The translations under genes were made by a program, and so were the position numbers. From contig NZ_QNQU01000010.1 in NCBI RefSeq assembly GCF_003315595.1, positions 171,152-235,151 of the forward strand: DNA of 64,000 bases, in the 5' to 3' direction. The DNA is from Pedobacter miscanthi. Its GTDB lineage: Bacteria > Bacteroidota > Bacteroidia > Sphingobacteriales > Sphingobacteriaceae. Under the pieces are notes generated by a model. The model did not search any database. It was not told the DNA's origin and worked only from the letters and a program-made list of their open reading frames with translations. This document shows positions 33,398 through 42,955 of the stretch, piece by piece (the first letter of the stretch is position 1; each line of letters starts with the position of its first letter).

Positions 33398-36370
33398 ATG
33401 AACAAATTAATCCTATTAATTGTCCTGGCCACGCTTTGCCCTAATTTAAAGCTAAGTGCCCAAACCAGCACACAGATCAGTGGACGGGTCCTCGCCAGCG
33501 ATGATGGAAATCCCCTTCCAGGTGCCACGATCAGTATCAAAAATTCAAATACCGCAGTCCAGTCAGCAAAAGACGGCTCATTCACCATCCAAACTGAAAC
33601 TGCAACCGGCACGTTAATTATTAGCTATACCGGATATAAATCCCAGCAAATCAGCTTCAACGGCCCTATAAATAATCTAAAAATCAGCATGGAGGAAAGC
33701 CATGAAGCATTCGACGACATACAGGTTATCGGCTATGGCAAAACAACCAAACGGTTAAATACCGGATCGGTATCTTCCATCAGCGCCAAACAAATCCAGC
33801 AGCAGCCAGTTGGAAATGTAGTCGCTGCACTATCCGGCCGTATGCCCGGCGTATTTATACAGACAGCCAACGGGCTGCCAGGCGGCAACATCAATATCCA
33901 GATCAGGGGAAAAGGATCAATAGTAGCTGGCACCGATCCCCTTTACATTGTTGACGGCGTCCCTTTTGACGGTACGCCAATCGGTAAAGGAAATACAGAC
34001 GTGATCAATATCGCGGGCGCAGTTAGCCCCCTGAGCAACCTAAACCCTGCTGACATTGAAAACATCACTATTCTTAAAGATGCCGATGCCACCTCTATCT
34101 ACGGAAGCAGGGGCGCAAACGGGGTTGTCCTGATTACGACCAAAAAAGCAAAATCAGGAGCTACCAAAATCGATGTTAATCTCCGCCAGGGTATCAGTAC
34201 CATCAGCGCAAAACCAAAACTGCTTAACCTGCAGGATTATCTGCAGATGCGAAAAAATGCCTTTTCCAACGATAAACTCATCCCTTCATCCGATCCTGCA
34301 TCTACCAGTTACGCCCCCGATCTTACCCTATGGAGCCAGACCCAAAGTACCGACTGGGTAGATTACATTTTCGGTAGTTCAGCCAGCTCAACCGATCTCC
34401 AGGCAAGGGTGTCCGGAGGAAAAGGAAATACGACCTTTTCTGTCAACGGAAACTTCAGGAATGAAGGGACGGTCCTGCCCGGAAACAACAGCTATTACAG
34501 AACCGGATTATCTTCAGATATCCAGCATTTTTCCGAAAACCAAAAATTCAGTATCAGGATCTCAAACCAGCTCAGCAGGCAGCAAAGCGATCTGAGCAAT
34601 ATTGTAAACAACATCGACAGAAGTTTTCTTATTGCTCCCAATTACCCCCTTACCCTGCCGGATGGCAGTATAAACTGGTATGCTGGAAATATAGATGCGG
34701 AAAGTCTGGCACGAAGCAAAAATACAACGGACAACAGCATTACCAGTGCAGAACTTGCTTACCGGTTTTTACCCAACTTAAGTTTTAAAGTTAACTCAGG
34801 CTATACCAAGAGCAGTTATGACCAGACTTTTATCTCCCCCTCTTCATCGTTACCACCGGGCAGCATCAACAGCACCAACTTTACCAAAAGCAGCACACAG
34901 TCTTTTATCACCGAACCACAGCTCGATTATAACTTAAACTTTGGGAGGCACAAGTTGAGCTTCCTTGTTGGGGCTACCTATCAACACAAAAGCAGTGAAC
35001 GCATGTCGGTAATCGCCAGTAACTTTAGCCTGGAAAGCCTGATGGAGAATCCTGGATCTGCCGGAACCGTAGCCAGTACGGGAAGTGATTCCCAATACAA
35101 GTACGCATCACTGTTCAGCAGGATTACCTATAACCTCAAGGACACATATATATTAAACGCGACTTTAAGACGTGATGGTTCCTCCCGTTTTGGACCGGGA
35201 AACCGTTATGGTAATTTCGGCTCTATCGGAGCGAGCTGGATTTTTTCCAACCAGAACTGGGTCCGGGAAAAACTTCCCGTACTTTCCTTGGGTAAACTCA
35301 GGGCAAGCCTGGGTACCAGCGGCAATGACCAGATCCCGGATTATGGCTACCTCTCCACCTTTAGTAGCCCCGGATCCGCCGTCTATCAGGGGACTGCGAT
35401 TATCAGGCCAAGCAGGATCAGCAATGCTGATTTCAAATGGGAAAACACCCGCAAAATGGACCTGGGGGTTGAACTTGGCTTTTTTAAGGATGCCCTGAGC
35501 CTTATTGCAGACTATTATCGCTCCAGCAGCTCAGATCAACTGGTCAACTACGCCATCCCCTTAATTACCGGTTTTAGTAGCTACCAGGCCAACCTACCTG
35601 CAGTTATCCAAAACAGCGGATGGGAAATCAGCGTTAACTCCAATAACCTAAAAGGAAAAAAAATAGCCTGGTCAACCAACTTTAACATCACCATCCCAGA
35701 AAATAAGCTCAAATCTTTTGACAATTTCGAGAATTCCAGCTACGCTGCCATTTACGAACTGGGATATGATATCACCCGCATTAGGGGTTATCAGTCCCTG
35801 GGCATAGACCCTGCAAGCGGAAAGGTTCTATATGCCGGCCGGGATGGCCAGGCTTCAGCAGCACCCTATTCCAACTTTACCCTTGGCAAAACCGCACCGG
35901 ACTTTTATGGCGGGCTTGGCAACACCATCTCCTACCAAAACTTTGAGTTCAGCGTATTTCTACAATTTGTGAAGCAGCGTACCAAAGGCGGCATTAACCG
36001 GAATCCGGGAGGAGGCGGGACCTTTAATGAATTTGATCTGGAACCCTGGTCCCTGTCCAATCCATCCTCAACTGTCCCTCCGCCCTCCACCCAGTTTGAC
36101 TTTTACTACGGCCAGTCCTCCGCTAATATTTTTGACACCTCCTACCTCAGGCTAAAAAACGTATCCCTTTCCTATTTGCTACCTGCAGAGGCTGCAAAAA
36201 AAATGGGGCTTACCACACTCAGGATATTTGCAGAAGGACAGAACCTCTACACCTGGTGGCACCACAATTCCGCAGTTATGGATCCTGAATCCGGTGCGAT
36301 TTCTACCACAACCGGCAGAAACATCCCGCCACTTAAAACTTTTGTTATGGGGCTTCAAATCAGTTTATAA
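33398..36370 (+). CDS. SusC/RagA-family TonB-linked outer-membrane transporter
   Basis: About 990 residues. The signal peptide is MNKLILLIVLATLCPNLKLSAQ. A carboxypeptidase-regulatory-like domain follows (SGRVLASDDGNPLPGATISI), then the plug with VIGYGKTTKRLNTGSVSS and the hallmark ILKDADATSIYGSRGANGVV. The 22-stranded barrel ends in a terminal aromatic-containing strand. ATG 33398 starts the signal peptide; the open frame from 33356 does not. It imports a ligand captured by the SusD partner using TonB energy. No glycosidase lies nearby and a thioredoxin-like exported protein follows, so the cargo may be a peptide or protein-derived molecule rather than a glycan (inference). Confidence 0.93.
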   Translation: MNKLILLIVLATLCPNLKLSAQTSTQISGRVLASDDGNPLPGATISIKNSNTAVQSAKDGSFTIQTETATGTLIISYTGYKSQQISFNGPINNLKISMEESHEAFDDIQVIGYGKTTKRLNTGSVSSISAKQIQQQPVGNVVAALSGRMPGVFIQTANGLPGGNINIQIRGKGSIVAGTDPLYIVDGVPFDGTPIGKGNTDVINIAGAVSPLSNLNPADIENITILKDADATSIYGSRGANGVVLITTKKAKSGATKIDVNLRQGISTISAKPKLLNLQDYLQMRKNAFSNDKLIPSSDPASTSYAPDLTLWSQTQSTDWVDYIFGSSASSTDLQARVSGGKGNTTFSVNGNFRNEGTVLPGNNSYYRTGLSSDIQHFSENQKFSIRISNQLSRQQSDLSNIVNNIDRSFLIAPNYPLTLPDGSINWYAGNIDAESLARSKNTTDNSITSAELAYRFLPNLSFKVNSGYTKSSYDQTFISPSSSLPPGSINSTNFTKSSTQSFITEPQLDYNLNFGRHKLSFLVGATYQHKSSERMSVIASNFSLESLMENPGSAGTVASTGSDSQYKYASLFSRITYNLKDTYILNATLRRDGSSRFGPGNRYGNFGSIGASWIFSNQNWVREKLPVLSLGKLRASLGTSGNDQIPDYGYLSTFSSPGSAVYQGTAIIRPSRISNADFKWENTRKMDLGVELGFFKDALSLIADYYRSSSSDQLVNYAIPLITGFSSYQANLPAVIQNSGWEISVNSNNLKGKKIAWSTNFNITIPENKLKSFDNFENSSYAAIYELGYDITRIRGYQSLGIDPASGKVLYAGRDGQASAAPYSNFTLGKTAPDFYGGLGNTISYQNFEFSVFLQFVKQRTKGGINRNPGGGGTFNEFDLEPWSLSNPSSTVPPPSTQFDFYYGQSSANIFDTSYLRLKNVSLSYLLPAEAAKKMGLTTLRIFAEGQNLYTWWHHNSAVMDPESGAISTTTGRNIPPLKTFVMGLQISL

Positions 36371-36377
36371 TACGAAT

Positions 36378-37751
36378 ATGAAAACAAACTTAAAACTAAC
36401 AGTAGTCTTACTACTGCCTCTCGCTATTCTATACTCTTCCTGTGAAAAACTACTGGAAATACCACCGTCTAAGAACCAGATAGAGAGCGGGACCGTATTT
36501 GCCGACAGCACTACAGTAAATACCGCTTTACTAGGAGCCTACTACACTTTGGGCACCGTCCATAGCTCGATGAAATTCATCAGTCTATATGCTGATGAAT
36601 ACAATACGACCTCCAGCGCGCTGATCAATCTGGAATACGCAAATGGTAAACTGCTCAGTAACAACACCAATAATAATACCCTCTGGAATAATCTTTACTC
36701 AGTGATCTATCAATGCAATAACCTGCTGGAAGGCATCGAAAGTAGCACAGGATTATCTCCTGCAGCTCGAGAGCAATTTTCCGGCGAAGGTAAATTTCTG
36801 CGCGCTTATGCCTATTTCTATCTGGTTAACTGCTATGATCAAGTTCCCTTACTGCTTTCCACCAATGTTACACTCAACCGCAGCGCTTTTCAGGCAACTA
36901 CTGACGCGGTATATCTCCAAGTAGTGAAAGATCTTACCGAAAGCAGTAACGACTTACAGGAGGGATATTTAGGAGCAGGCCGGGTCCGCGCAAATAAAAC
37001 CTGCGCCCATTCCTTACTGGCCCGTACTTATCTCTACAGGGGTAAATGGCAAGAAGCAATAAGTGAATCCTCAAAAGTCATTCAAAATAGCGTCTATCAG
37101 CTCACAACAGTCAAAGCTGAAGATGTTTTCCTTGCAGGAAGTTCGGAAGCTATCCTTCAGTTATGGATGGTAAATGGATTTTTGACTGATGTTGCGCAGC
37201 TCATTCCGGCATCCCCAACCACGCTCCCAATCTATCCATTGAGGGAAGAATTTTATTCCGGATTTGAAACTGGCGACCAGCGAAAAAGCAAATGGACCGC
37301 ATTGGCGAATGTAAACAGTGCCGGGCAAACACGTGTATATGCTTACCCTGCCAAGTACAAAAACCGGGTTGCCAGCACGGCTAAACCCGAGTTCGCCATG
37401 GCTTTGAGGCTTTCCGAACAATACCTAATACGGGCTGAAGCAAAAGCGCAATTGAACCAGATCAGCAGCGCTGTAGATGACCTGAACCTCATCCGCACCA
37501 GGGCCGGTCTTGTCCCTTTAAACCAGAACCTAAGCCAGGAAAACTGTTTGGAAGCTATTTTTAAAGAGCGAAAATCCGAACTATTTGGTGAATGGGGGCA
37601 CCGGTTTTTTGACCTGAAGCGCTACGCAAAGCTTGAAGGAATCATGGCACCGATTAAAACCAGTTGGAAAACCGGTACCTCAGAAGTTTTTCCAATTCCC
37701 AATAATGAAATTATTTACAATCCTAATTTGAAACAAAACAATGGTTACTAA
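36378..37751 (+). CDS. SusD/RagB-family surface lipoprotein
   Basis: 458 residues from ATG 36378, 7 bp after susC. The lipoprotein signal is LLLPLAILYSSCEKLLEIPPSK with the acylated Cys in YSSC. SusD hallmarks are LLGAYYTLGTVHSS, SVIYQCNNLLEGI, AYFYLVNCYDQVPLLLS, HSLLARTYLYRGKWQEAI and the C-terminal IFKERKSELFGEWGHRFFDLKR. It is the ligand-binding lid of the SusC transporter. The frame extends upstream to 36228 inside susC, but that is not the start. The end overlaps the next gene by 11 bp. Confidence 0.93.
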   Translation: MKTNLKLTVVLLLPLAILYSSCEKLLEIPPSKNQIESGTVFADSTTVNTALLGAYYTLGTVHSSMKFISLYADEYNTTSSALINLEYANGKLLSNNTNNNTLWNNLYSVIYQCNNLLEGIESSTGLSPAAREQFSGEGKFLRAYAYFYLVNCYDQVPLLLSTNVTLNRSAFQATTDAVYLQVVKDLTESSNDLQEGYLGAGRVRANKTCAHSLLARTYLYRGKWQEAISESSKVIQNSVYQLTTVKAEDVFLAGSSEAILQLWMVNGFLTDVAQLIPASPTTLPIYPLREEFYSGFETGDQRKSKWTALANVNSAGQTRVYAYPAKYKNRVASTAKPEFAMALRLSEQYLIRAEAKAQLNQISSAVDDLNLIRTRAGLVPLNQNLSQENCLEAIFKERKSELFGEWGHRFFDLKRYAKLEGIMAPIKTSWKTGTSEVFPIPNNEIIYNPNLKQNNGY

Positions 37752-39084
37752 GTTCACAACAACTGTCATGGCACTAATTATTGGCTGCTATTACACCACC
37801 TACGCACAAAAGCAAAGCCCGCTACAAATCGGGGATAAACTGCCCGATCTCGAAGTCATTACCTACAGTGGAAAGAAAATCAGGCTCGCTGAGCTCTATC
37901 AAAAAACTCCGCTGATCATAGATTTTTGGGCTACCTGGTGCGTACCCTGTATTAAGGAGATCAGGTTAATGGATTCCCTTAACCAAAAACAACCTGGGAA
38001 GTTCAATGTTATCCTCGCCACCGATCAAACTAAAGAGGTGATCAGCCAATATATGAAGCGACCTGCTAACAATGATTTTACTGCAATATCTGAAAGGATC
38101 GTACCCTGGGATACTTTGCTTAGAAAAATGTTTCCGCATCGGGGAATCCCCCACAACGTCTGGATCGATCGGGATGGCATTGTAAGGGCAATTACTTCTG
38201 GAGAGGAGATCAGCGAAAAAAACCTACTTGCTTTCAGCCGGGATCCCGCAGCACTTGCCGTCAGGACAAAAAAAGACAATTTCACTTTCCGTCCCGAAGA
38301 ACCTTTTCACCTTGCCGATTCTATTTATACCTATCGCTCCATAGTTTCTGCTTTCGTTCCAGGAATCCCTTCAGGTGAAAAATCACCACAAAGGGGAATG
38401 ATGAAAGAATATACACAGTTTAATCAAAGTATCACGCGCGCGCTCTGGGGAGCCTATAGCCAGTTCAATACCGGGATCAGGCCAATTATGTTAGAACTGC
38501 ATACCCGTGATTCTTCCCGCTTTTTTGGGCCAAAGACCCGGGATACCAGCTTTTATAAAAAATATCCTTATCAGGACCGTGGAGACTGGGAGCGAAAAAA
38601 TCTTTTCTGTTATTCGCTGACCATGCCTGGTATGACACCTGACTCGCTTTTCACCAGTTATATCTATTCAGATATCGAGCGCATATTTATGGTCAAAGCC
38701 AAAATCGTAAGTAGAAAAATTCCATGCATTGTAGTGAGCAAAGGCAAAGGGCAGATGCTGCCACGGGCAGCAAATCCCAAACTTGCACCACAATTTACCT
38801 TTACCACCGATCATAAGCTCATTGTCCGCAACTCGAATATTCCAGAATTACTGGATTTCCTTTTCCGCCGAATACCGCCTGGAACATTACCTTATCCCTT
38901 TATCGACCGTACAGCTAGCAATGATCTCCGATTCGACATTGATTTAGATTATTCTGATGCACCGGGAATCGCCCTTAGTGGTGTAAAGCCGGAAATGTTA
39001 TATCAGGAACTAGCCAAGTATGGATTGACATTTAAGCTACAAAATGAATTTTTCCCCATACTCCAGATCAATGACCTGCGATGA
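37741..39084 (+). CDS. TlpA-like thioredoxin-fold exported protein with C-terminal extension
   Basis: The protein has 447 residues. A signal peptide (VMALIIGCYYTTYAQ) precedes a TlpA/AhpC-like domain with the redox motif WATWCVPCIKEI (CxxC), then IPHNVWIDRDGIVRAITSGEEIS. About 270 C-terminal residues have no family I recognise and resemble the extension common in Bacteroidota SusCD-linked TlpA proteins. It probably acts in periplasmic thiol redox chemistry. It overlaps the susD stop by 11 bp, so translation is coupled in the operon. Confidence 0.88.
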   Translation: MVTKFTTTVMALIIGCYYTTYAQKQSPLQIGDKLPDLEVITYSGKKIRLAELYQKTPLIIDFWATWCVPCIKEIRLMDSLNQKQPGKFNVILATDQTKEVISQYMKRPANNDFTAISERIVPWDTLLRKMFPHRGIPHNVWIDRDGIVRAITSGEEISEKNLLAFSRDPAALAVRTKKDNFTFRPEEPFHLADSIYTYRSIVSAFVPGIPSGEKSPQRGMMKEYTQFNQSITRALWGAYSQFNTGIRPIMLELHTRDSSRFFGPKTRDTSFYKKYPYQDRGDWERKNLFCYSLTMPGMTPDSLFTSYIYSDIERIFMVKAKIVSRKIPCIVVSKGKGQMLPRAANPKLAPQFTFTTDHKLIVRNSNIPELLDFLFRRIPPGTLPYPFIDRTASNDLRFDIDLDYSDAPGIALSGVKPEMLYQELAKYGLTFKLQNEFFPILQINDLR

Positions 39085-39099
39085 GTAAATAAACGAAAT

Positions 39100-39128
39100 A
39101 AGCCCCTGACCAAAACGGCCAGGGGCTT
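39100..39128. terminator. Bidirectional terminator between convergent genes
   Basis: A 9-bp stem, AAGCCCCTG (39100-39108) with CAGGGGCTT (39120-39128), lies between the TlpA-like gene (+) and the DUF6520 gene (-). Confidence 0.8.
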
Positions 39129-39148
39129 GAAAATAATCACCTTGCGAA

Positions 39149-39430
39149 TTAATCTTCGTAGCGTAAAGTGATGGTCTGTTGTCCAGGTGCAATTGGCGTA
39201 CCTACTGCACAAACATTGTCAGCGCCAGCACATTCTTCGGCAAATGGACCTGTTGAATCACCGAGCTGCGGATCGCCATCAGGGGTAACGCCATCAGGCA
39301 GGTATTTCTGCCAACTGTGGGTGTTGGCAGCTTTGCCATTGAACAAGGTTGAGATCTCAGCAGCAAAAGCTCCTGTAACACTGGCCATTAATGCAATGCC
39401 CAGAATTGCGGTTTTAAGATTTGTTTTCAT
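39149..39430 (-). CDS. DUF6520-type small exported protein
   Basis: 93 residues from ATG 39430 (MKTNLKTAILGIALMASV). A clear signal peptide ends at GAFAAE. The mature part is short and acidic with two Cys (EECAGADNVCAVGTP) and ends ITLRYED. Size, signal and the Cys pair fit the DUF6520 peptides that occur in sets beside MauE-like proteins in Sphingobacteriaceae. The function is unknown. A longer start at 39442 adds four residues. It is co-directional with the MauE-like gene upstream (31-bp gap). Confidence 0.7.
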   Translation of the reverse strand: MKTNLKTAILGIALMASVTGAFAAEISTLFNGKAANTHSWQKYLPDGVTPDGDPQLGDSTGPFAEECAGADNVCAVGTPIAPGQQTITLRYED

Positions 39431-39461
39431 TTTGTTTAACATTTAAAGATTTAAAAATTGG

Positions 39462-39935
39462 TTATTTATATATACTCCGCGGTGAATATCCTTTTGGAAA
39501 AATACGCCCCCATAGAAATGGCAGCAGAGATATGAGCATAAAAAAAGCATTAAATATCAGGTGCTGCCGCCACCCCAGTTTAGAAATTAATCCCCCACAG
39601 GTACAGGGCAGCCTCAAGCCTGACAATAACATCAGGGAGATATAGAGCGTGAAGACAAGCAGCAAAAGAAAAGATAACCAGAGGCCAGTCTTTCTAAAAC
39701 GTTCAGAAAACAGCAACCCAACCAGAACGAGTTCAGCAACCGGAACTGCAATTCCTAGTAGCGGTGCCAAATGTTTCATCAATGGCACTGGTGCGAGCTT
39801 CATCTGCTCCACGAAACGGCCATAATCCGCCAGCTTGGAAAAACCAGCATAGCCCCAAAGCAATACCAGCAATATTGCTGACAATAATTGGAGCAAATCA
39901 TTACCTTCATATTTAGTTTTGTTTTTACTGTCCAT
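39462..39935 (-). CDS. MauE/DoxX-family redox-associated membrane protein
   Basis: The protein has 157 residues with four membrane helices. Family marks are LLVLLWGYAGFSKLADYGRFVEQMK, PVAELVLVGLLFSERFRKTGLWLS and LRLPCTCGGLISKLGW, the conserved CxCGG before the last helix. These proteins are thought to pass electrons for disulfide chemistry of exported proteins. It is followed by the Cys-containing DUF6520 peptide and faces the TlpA-like gene, which suggests a shared role in thiol handling (inference). Confidence 0.85.
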   Translation of the reverse strand: MDSKNKTKYEGNDLLQLLSAILLVLLWGYAGFSKLADYGRFVEQMKLAPVPLMKHLAPLLGIAVPVAELVLVGLLFSERFRKTGLWLSFLLLLVFTLYISLMLLSGLRLPCTCGGLISKLGWRQHLIFNAFFMLISLLPFLWGRIFPKGYSPRSIYK

Positions 39936-40062
39936 ACCAGATGCTTTTCTTTTTAATATTTAGCTTTGGAAAGCCTGGTACTAATCTCGCAAGTAGCTCA
40001 ACTTTTCAGCGTATGATTTTGCCTAGATCGTCAGCGACATTTGCCGCATTTTAAATTGCCGT

Positions 40063-40650
40063 TTAAATCCCCCGAAGAAATCGGTGAATACCATTGTCCT
40101 TGATACCAAGAAATGAAGCAATATCCTTCGCCCTTGCGGTAAGGAAAGTGGCTTTATGCTCCTGATAGTATCTGCGTACCATTTCCGCATGCTTTAGATT
40201 GACCAAATCAGAAATATGGGCAGACCTTGCCGCCTGATTGCGGTAACGAAGTGTTTCGACCAGCACTGAGCCTTCCTTAAAATTCTGTATTAATAACGAA
40301 AGATCTACACGTGACAATTCCAAAAGAACTGTTCCGGCATATACCTCAACTTCGACCAGGCTCGGTAGCCCGGCGAAAAAACCTGGATGCGCAAATACGA
40401 AATCCCCTTCGTACCAGAACCAGGAAGTTCTACCTGAAGCTGTATCCGCTGAAGGACTGACTTCCCTTACCAGACCGCTCACTACAAACCAGATCTGCTG
40501 TTGTACTTCCCCTTCCCTGAGCATGTTTTTTACCATACCAAACTCCCGCAAAACGATTAAGGGATTTAAAGCTTTTTCAAACTCAGCTGATACCGGACAT
40601 AGCTGCTCCAGCATCCGGAGCAGTTGCCCGAAGTATTCTTGACTAACCAT
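40063..40650 (-). CDS. Crp/Fnr-like regulator, divergent
   Basis: The protein has 195 residues. The cNMP-binding-like domain contains MLREGEVQQQIWFVVSGLVREV and WFWYEGDFVFAHPGFF. The C-terminal region ends in a compact helix-turn-helix, AKDIASFLGIKDNGIHRFLRG, a shortened form of the Crp wing. Ligand and targets are unknown. It stands alone on the minus strand between the MauE-like gene and the two-component pair. Confidence 0.75.
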   Translation of the reverse strand: MVSQEYFGQLLRMLEQLCPVSAEFEKALNPLIVLREFGMVKNMLREGEVQQQIWFVVSGLVREVSPSADTASGRTSWFWYEGDFVFAHPGFFAGLPSLVEVEVYAGTVLLELSRVDLSLLIQNFKEGSVLVETLRYRNQAARSAHISDLVNLKHAEMVRRYYQEHKATFLTARAKDIASFLGIKDNGIHRFLRGI

Positions 40651-40674
40651 AACTTAAATAGACTATACACCCGG

Positions 40675-40702
40675 CCAAAAAAAAGGGAGCCTATCGGCTC
40701 CC
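40675..40702 (-). terminator. Orphan terminator read on the minus strand
   Basis: GGGAGCC (40685-40691) and GGCTCCC (40696-40702) form a 7-bp stem with loop TATC, and on the minus strand eight or more T follow. No annotated minus-strand gene ends here. It lies upstream of the 40650 start. Confidence 0.65.
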
Positions 40703-40952
40703 CTTTGAGTATCCATAGATCCAACAGGATCCGTTTAAAGAACGATGGCCAAAATGATCGGTTAAAAATTGATTATTTCAGCGCTCAAGATATGCCCCAA
40801 AGGAGTGAAAAAATCAATTTATTATATGAAAAGCATAAACCACTATATGAAACAGACAAAAAAGGCATCGCGACTTTTGTCTTCATTTCAACCAATAACT
40901 TGCTGATTTAAAAGACATTTACGATATTGCAGACTATCTAACTTTTCTGCTT

Positions 40953-41681
40953 ATGGAACTTACCAGTATTGCCATCGACGATGAGCCACATGCCCTTTCT
41001 GAAATTAGGGATCTTTTATCACTCACTCCAGGAGCCCACCTGCTGGCAACTTTTGATAATGTCACTGATGCAGTTGCCCATCTTCAGGAATTCGGGCCGG
41101 TAGATATTGTTTTTTGTGATATCAGCATGCCAGTTACCGATGGCATCGAGGGTGCGAAGATGCTCAAGGTATATTGTGACCACCTGGTATACACTACTGC
41201 CCACCGCAATTATGGGGAGGAAGCCTTTCAGGAAGGAGCGTCAGGATATCTGGTCAAACCGATCATTCATGAAAGGTTAATTGAAAAAGTAGAACAGTTA
41301 AAGGAAATTCAGGAGAAAAGCCGCCGGGAAGAATACAGAGAAAAGAAGTTTGCCTTTGTGAAAGGAAAAACCAAACAAAGCTTCATCCGGGTATTCTACC
41401 AGGAGATTGTTTATTTTGAAGCGCTACTCAACCATATCAAAATTATCACCGTCAAAAATACAGAAATTACCTATCTGGGTCTCAAGCAACTAGAAAGGGA
41501 TCTTATGCGCCATCCCGACTTTATCCGGATTGGTAAATCACACATGATCTCCATCAATTACCTAAAAAAAGTGGAGGGGTATATGGCTTTTATGTCCAAC
41601 GGGGAATGTCTCCCGATAGGCGAAAAATACCGTAATGCCTTTACGCAAATATTGCGCAAAGGCATGCTCAGCGGTGGTTAG
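40953..41681 (+). CDS. LytTR-family response regulator
   Basis: The protein has 242 residues. The receiver domain has the acidic IAIDDEPHA start, phospho-acceptor Asp56 in VFCDISMP, a TT switch in YTTAHR and Lys in YLVKPI. A LytTR DNA-binding domain follows (FVKGKTKQSFIRVFYQEIVYFEALLNHIKI, then FIRIGKSHMISINYLKKVEGY). It should be phosphorylated by the histidine kinase encoded 236 bp downstream. The unusual separation is filled by a small minus-strand ORF. Confidence 0.92.
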   Translation: MELTSIAIDDEPHALSEIRDLLSLTPGAHLLATFDNVTDAVAHLQEFGPVDIVFCDISMPVTDGIEGAKMLKVYCDHLVYTTAHRNYGEEAFQEGASGYLVKPIIHERLIEKVEQLKEIQEKSRREEYREKKFAFVKGKTKQSFIRVFYQEIVYFEALLNHIKIITVKNTEITYLGLKQLERDLMRHPDFIRIGKSHMISINYLKKVEGYMAFMSNGECLPIGEKYRNAFTQILRKGMLSGG

Positions 41682-41830
41682 CGTTTGGCCATACTGGTAT
41701 TGACGGTTGTGGTCAATACCGTAGTTGGATCCGTACTGGTTGTTGTAGGCTCAGTTGATCCTACCGGATTACTGATACTTTTAAAAATAAATACCGTTCT
41801 TTTTTGAAGTTTTGTTACCGTGTTTTTCAT
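41678..41830 (-). CDS. Thr-rich 50-aa peptide, RiPP-precursor-like
   Basis: ATG 41830 to TAA 41678-41680. The N-terminal 20 residues (MKNTVTKLQKRTVFIFKSIS) look like a leader of Bacteroidota modified-peptide precursors. The C-terminal 30 hold 13 Thr, with a PTTTSTDPTTVLTTTVNTS stretch suited to dehydration or ester cross-linking. No modifying enzyme is encoded in the window. It lies antisense between the response-regulator and kinase genes, overlapping the former's stop by 4 bp. It could also be a chance ORF, but it fills the gap exactly. Confidence 0.5.
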   Translation of the reverse strand: MKNTVTKLQKRTVFIFKSISNPVGSTEPTTTSTDPTTVLTTTVNTSMAKR

Positions 41831-41917
41831 GGTCTATCGGGATTGATTGACCAATTTTAGCCAAGGGTAATCCCCTGAACATTTCTATTATATAACATAC
41901 CTTAACCACTATATGAG

Positions 41918-42955
41918 ATGGTAAATTTTAGTAAAAAAGAAATACGGATCCACCTGATCTGCTGGCTGGTATACATTTTTGTGGAAGTTGTACTTGCAGG
42001 TTTTATCGCAGAAAAATTCCATAGCTTTTTTTTCTATGCGCTGTTTTATGTCATCAACATCGGGATATTCTATTTCCATTCCCTATGGGTGATGCCACTT
42101 CTGTATAAAAAGTCAAAAAACCGGTTGTTATACTTTCTGCTGGGACTACTTTTCGCTTATGCTTTATACCTGGCGGGGGTAACAATAGTCAACCTACTGC
42201 TGGAATATTTCAGACTAAAACCCTCCCCATTGGATTTCAGCTTAAAATACATTAGCATTACCCTCTTTAGGGCAACTTTTTTTACCATGTACGGAACCGG
42301 TTATTTTTATTTGAACCGGTATCTGGAAAGAAAGGATGGCGAGATGAAGCGGGTGCTGGAGATTGAAGGTTTAAAGTACCAATTGGTTGTTGCGGAAAAA
42401 GATTTTCTGCGCGCCCAGATTAACCCACATCTGCTTTTCAATACACTGGCCTTTATCAGGAATGCTTCAAAAAATAACCTGCCCAATGCCTCATTAGCCA
42501 TTGGAGGATTAACTGGGCTAATGGAGTATGCCTTGGAAGATAGCAAAAGTGACTTTGTTTTATTAACCAGGGAGATTGAACAAATGGAAAACCTGATCAA
42601 GCTCAACCGTCTGCGCTTTGAACACCTACTTCATCTTAACTATTCCAGGGACGTCAGGAATGAAGGGGCTGTAATTTTGCCGATTATCCTGCTGACACTG
42701 GTAGAAAACATCTTCAAACATGGGATATTAAACAATCCGGATCACCCCGCCAACATTGAGATCTTCAGCGATGAAACACAAATATCTTTTTCGACCAGCA
42801 ATCTTGCGCAAACAAATGGCAAAACTACAGGTAGAAAAAATGGAATGAATAATATCAGTGCCAGACTTAAACATGCTTACACAGGCAGGCATCATTTTGT
42901 TTACGGCATGATTGGCAGCAAATTCGAAACACAATTAAAAATCTATTTTGTATAG
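41918..42955 (+). CDS. LytS-type sensor histidine kinase (His_kinase family)
   Basis: The protein has 345 residues. Four membrane helices fill residues about 10-140. The phospho-acceptor motif AQINPHLLFNTLAFIRNASK follows, then an N-box ILPIILLTLVENIFKHGIL and a short glycine-containing ATP lid (NGKTTGRKNGMNNI). It is the usual partner of LytTR regulators in Bacteroidota. The signal it detects is unknown; its short loops suggest sensing within the membrane. Confidence 0.92.
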   Translation: MVNFSKKEIRIHLICWLVYIFVEVVLAGFIAEKFHSFFFYALFYVINIGIFYFHSLWVMPLLYKKSKNRLLYFLLGLLFAYALYLAGVTIVNLLLEYFRLKPSPLDFSLKYISITLFRATFFTMYGTGYFYLNRYLERKDGEMKRVLEIEGLKYQLVVAEKDFLRAQINPHLLFNTLAFIRNASKNNLPNASLAIGGLTGLMEYALEDSKSDFVLLTREIEQMENLIKLNRLRFEHLLHLNYSRDVRNEGAVILPIILLTLVENIFKHGILNNPDHPANIEIFSDETQISFSTSNLAQTNGKTTGRKNGMNNISARLKHAYTGRHHFVYGMIGSKFETQLKIYFV

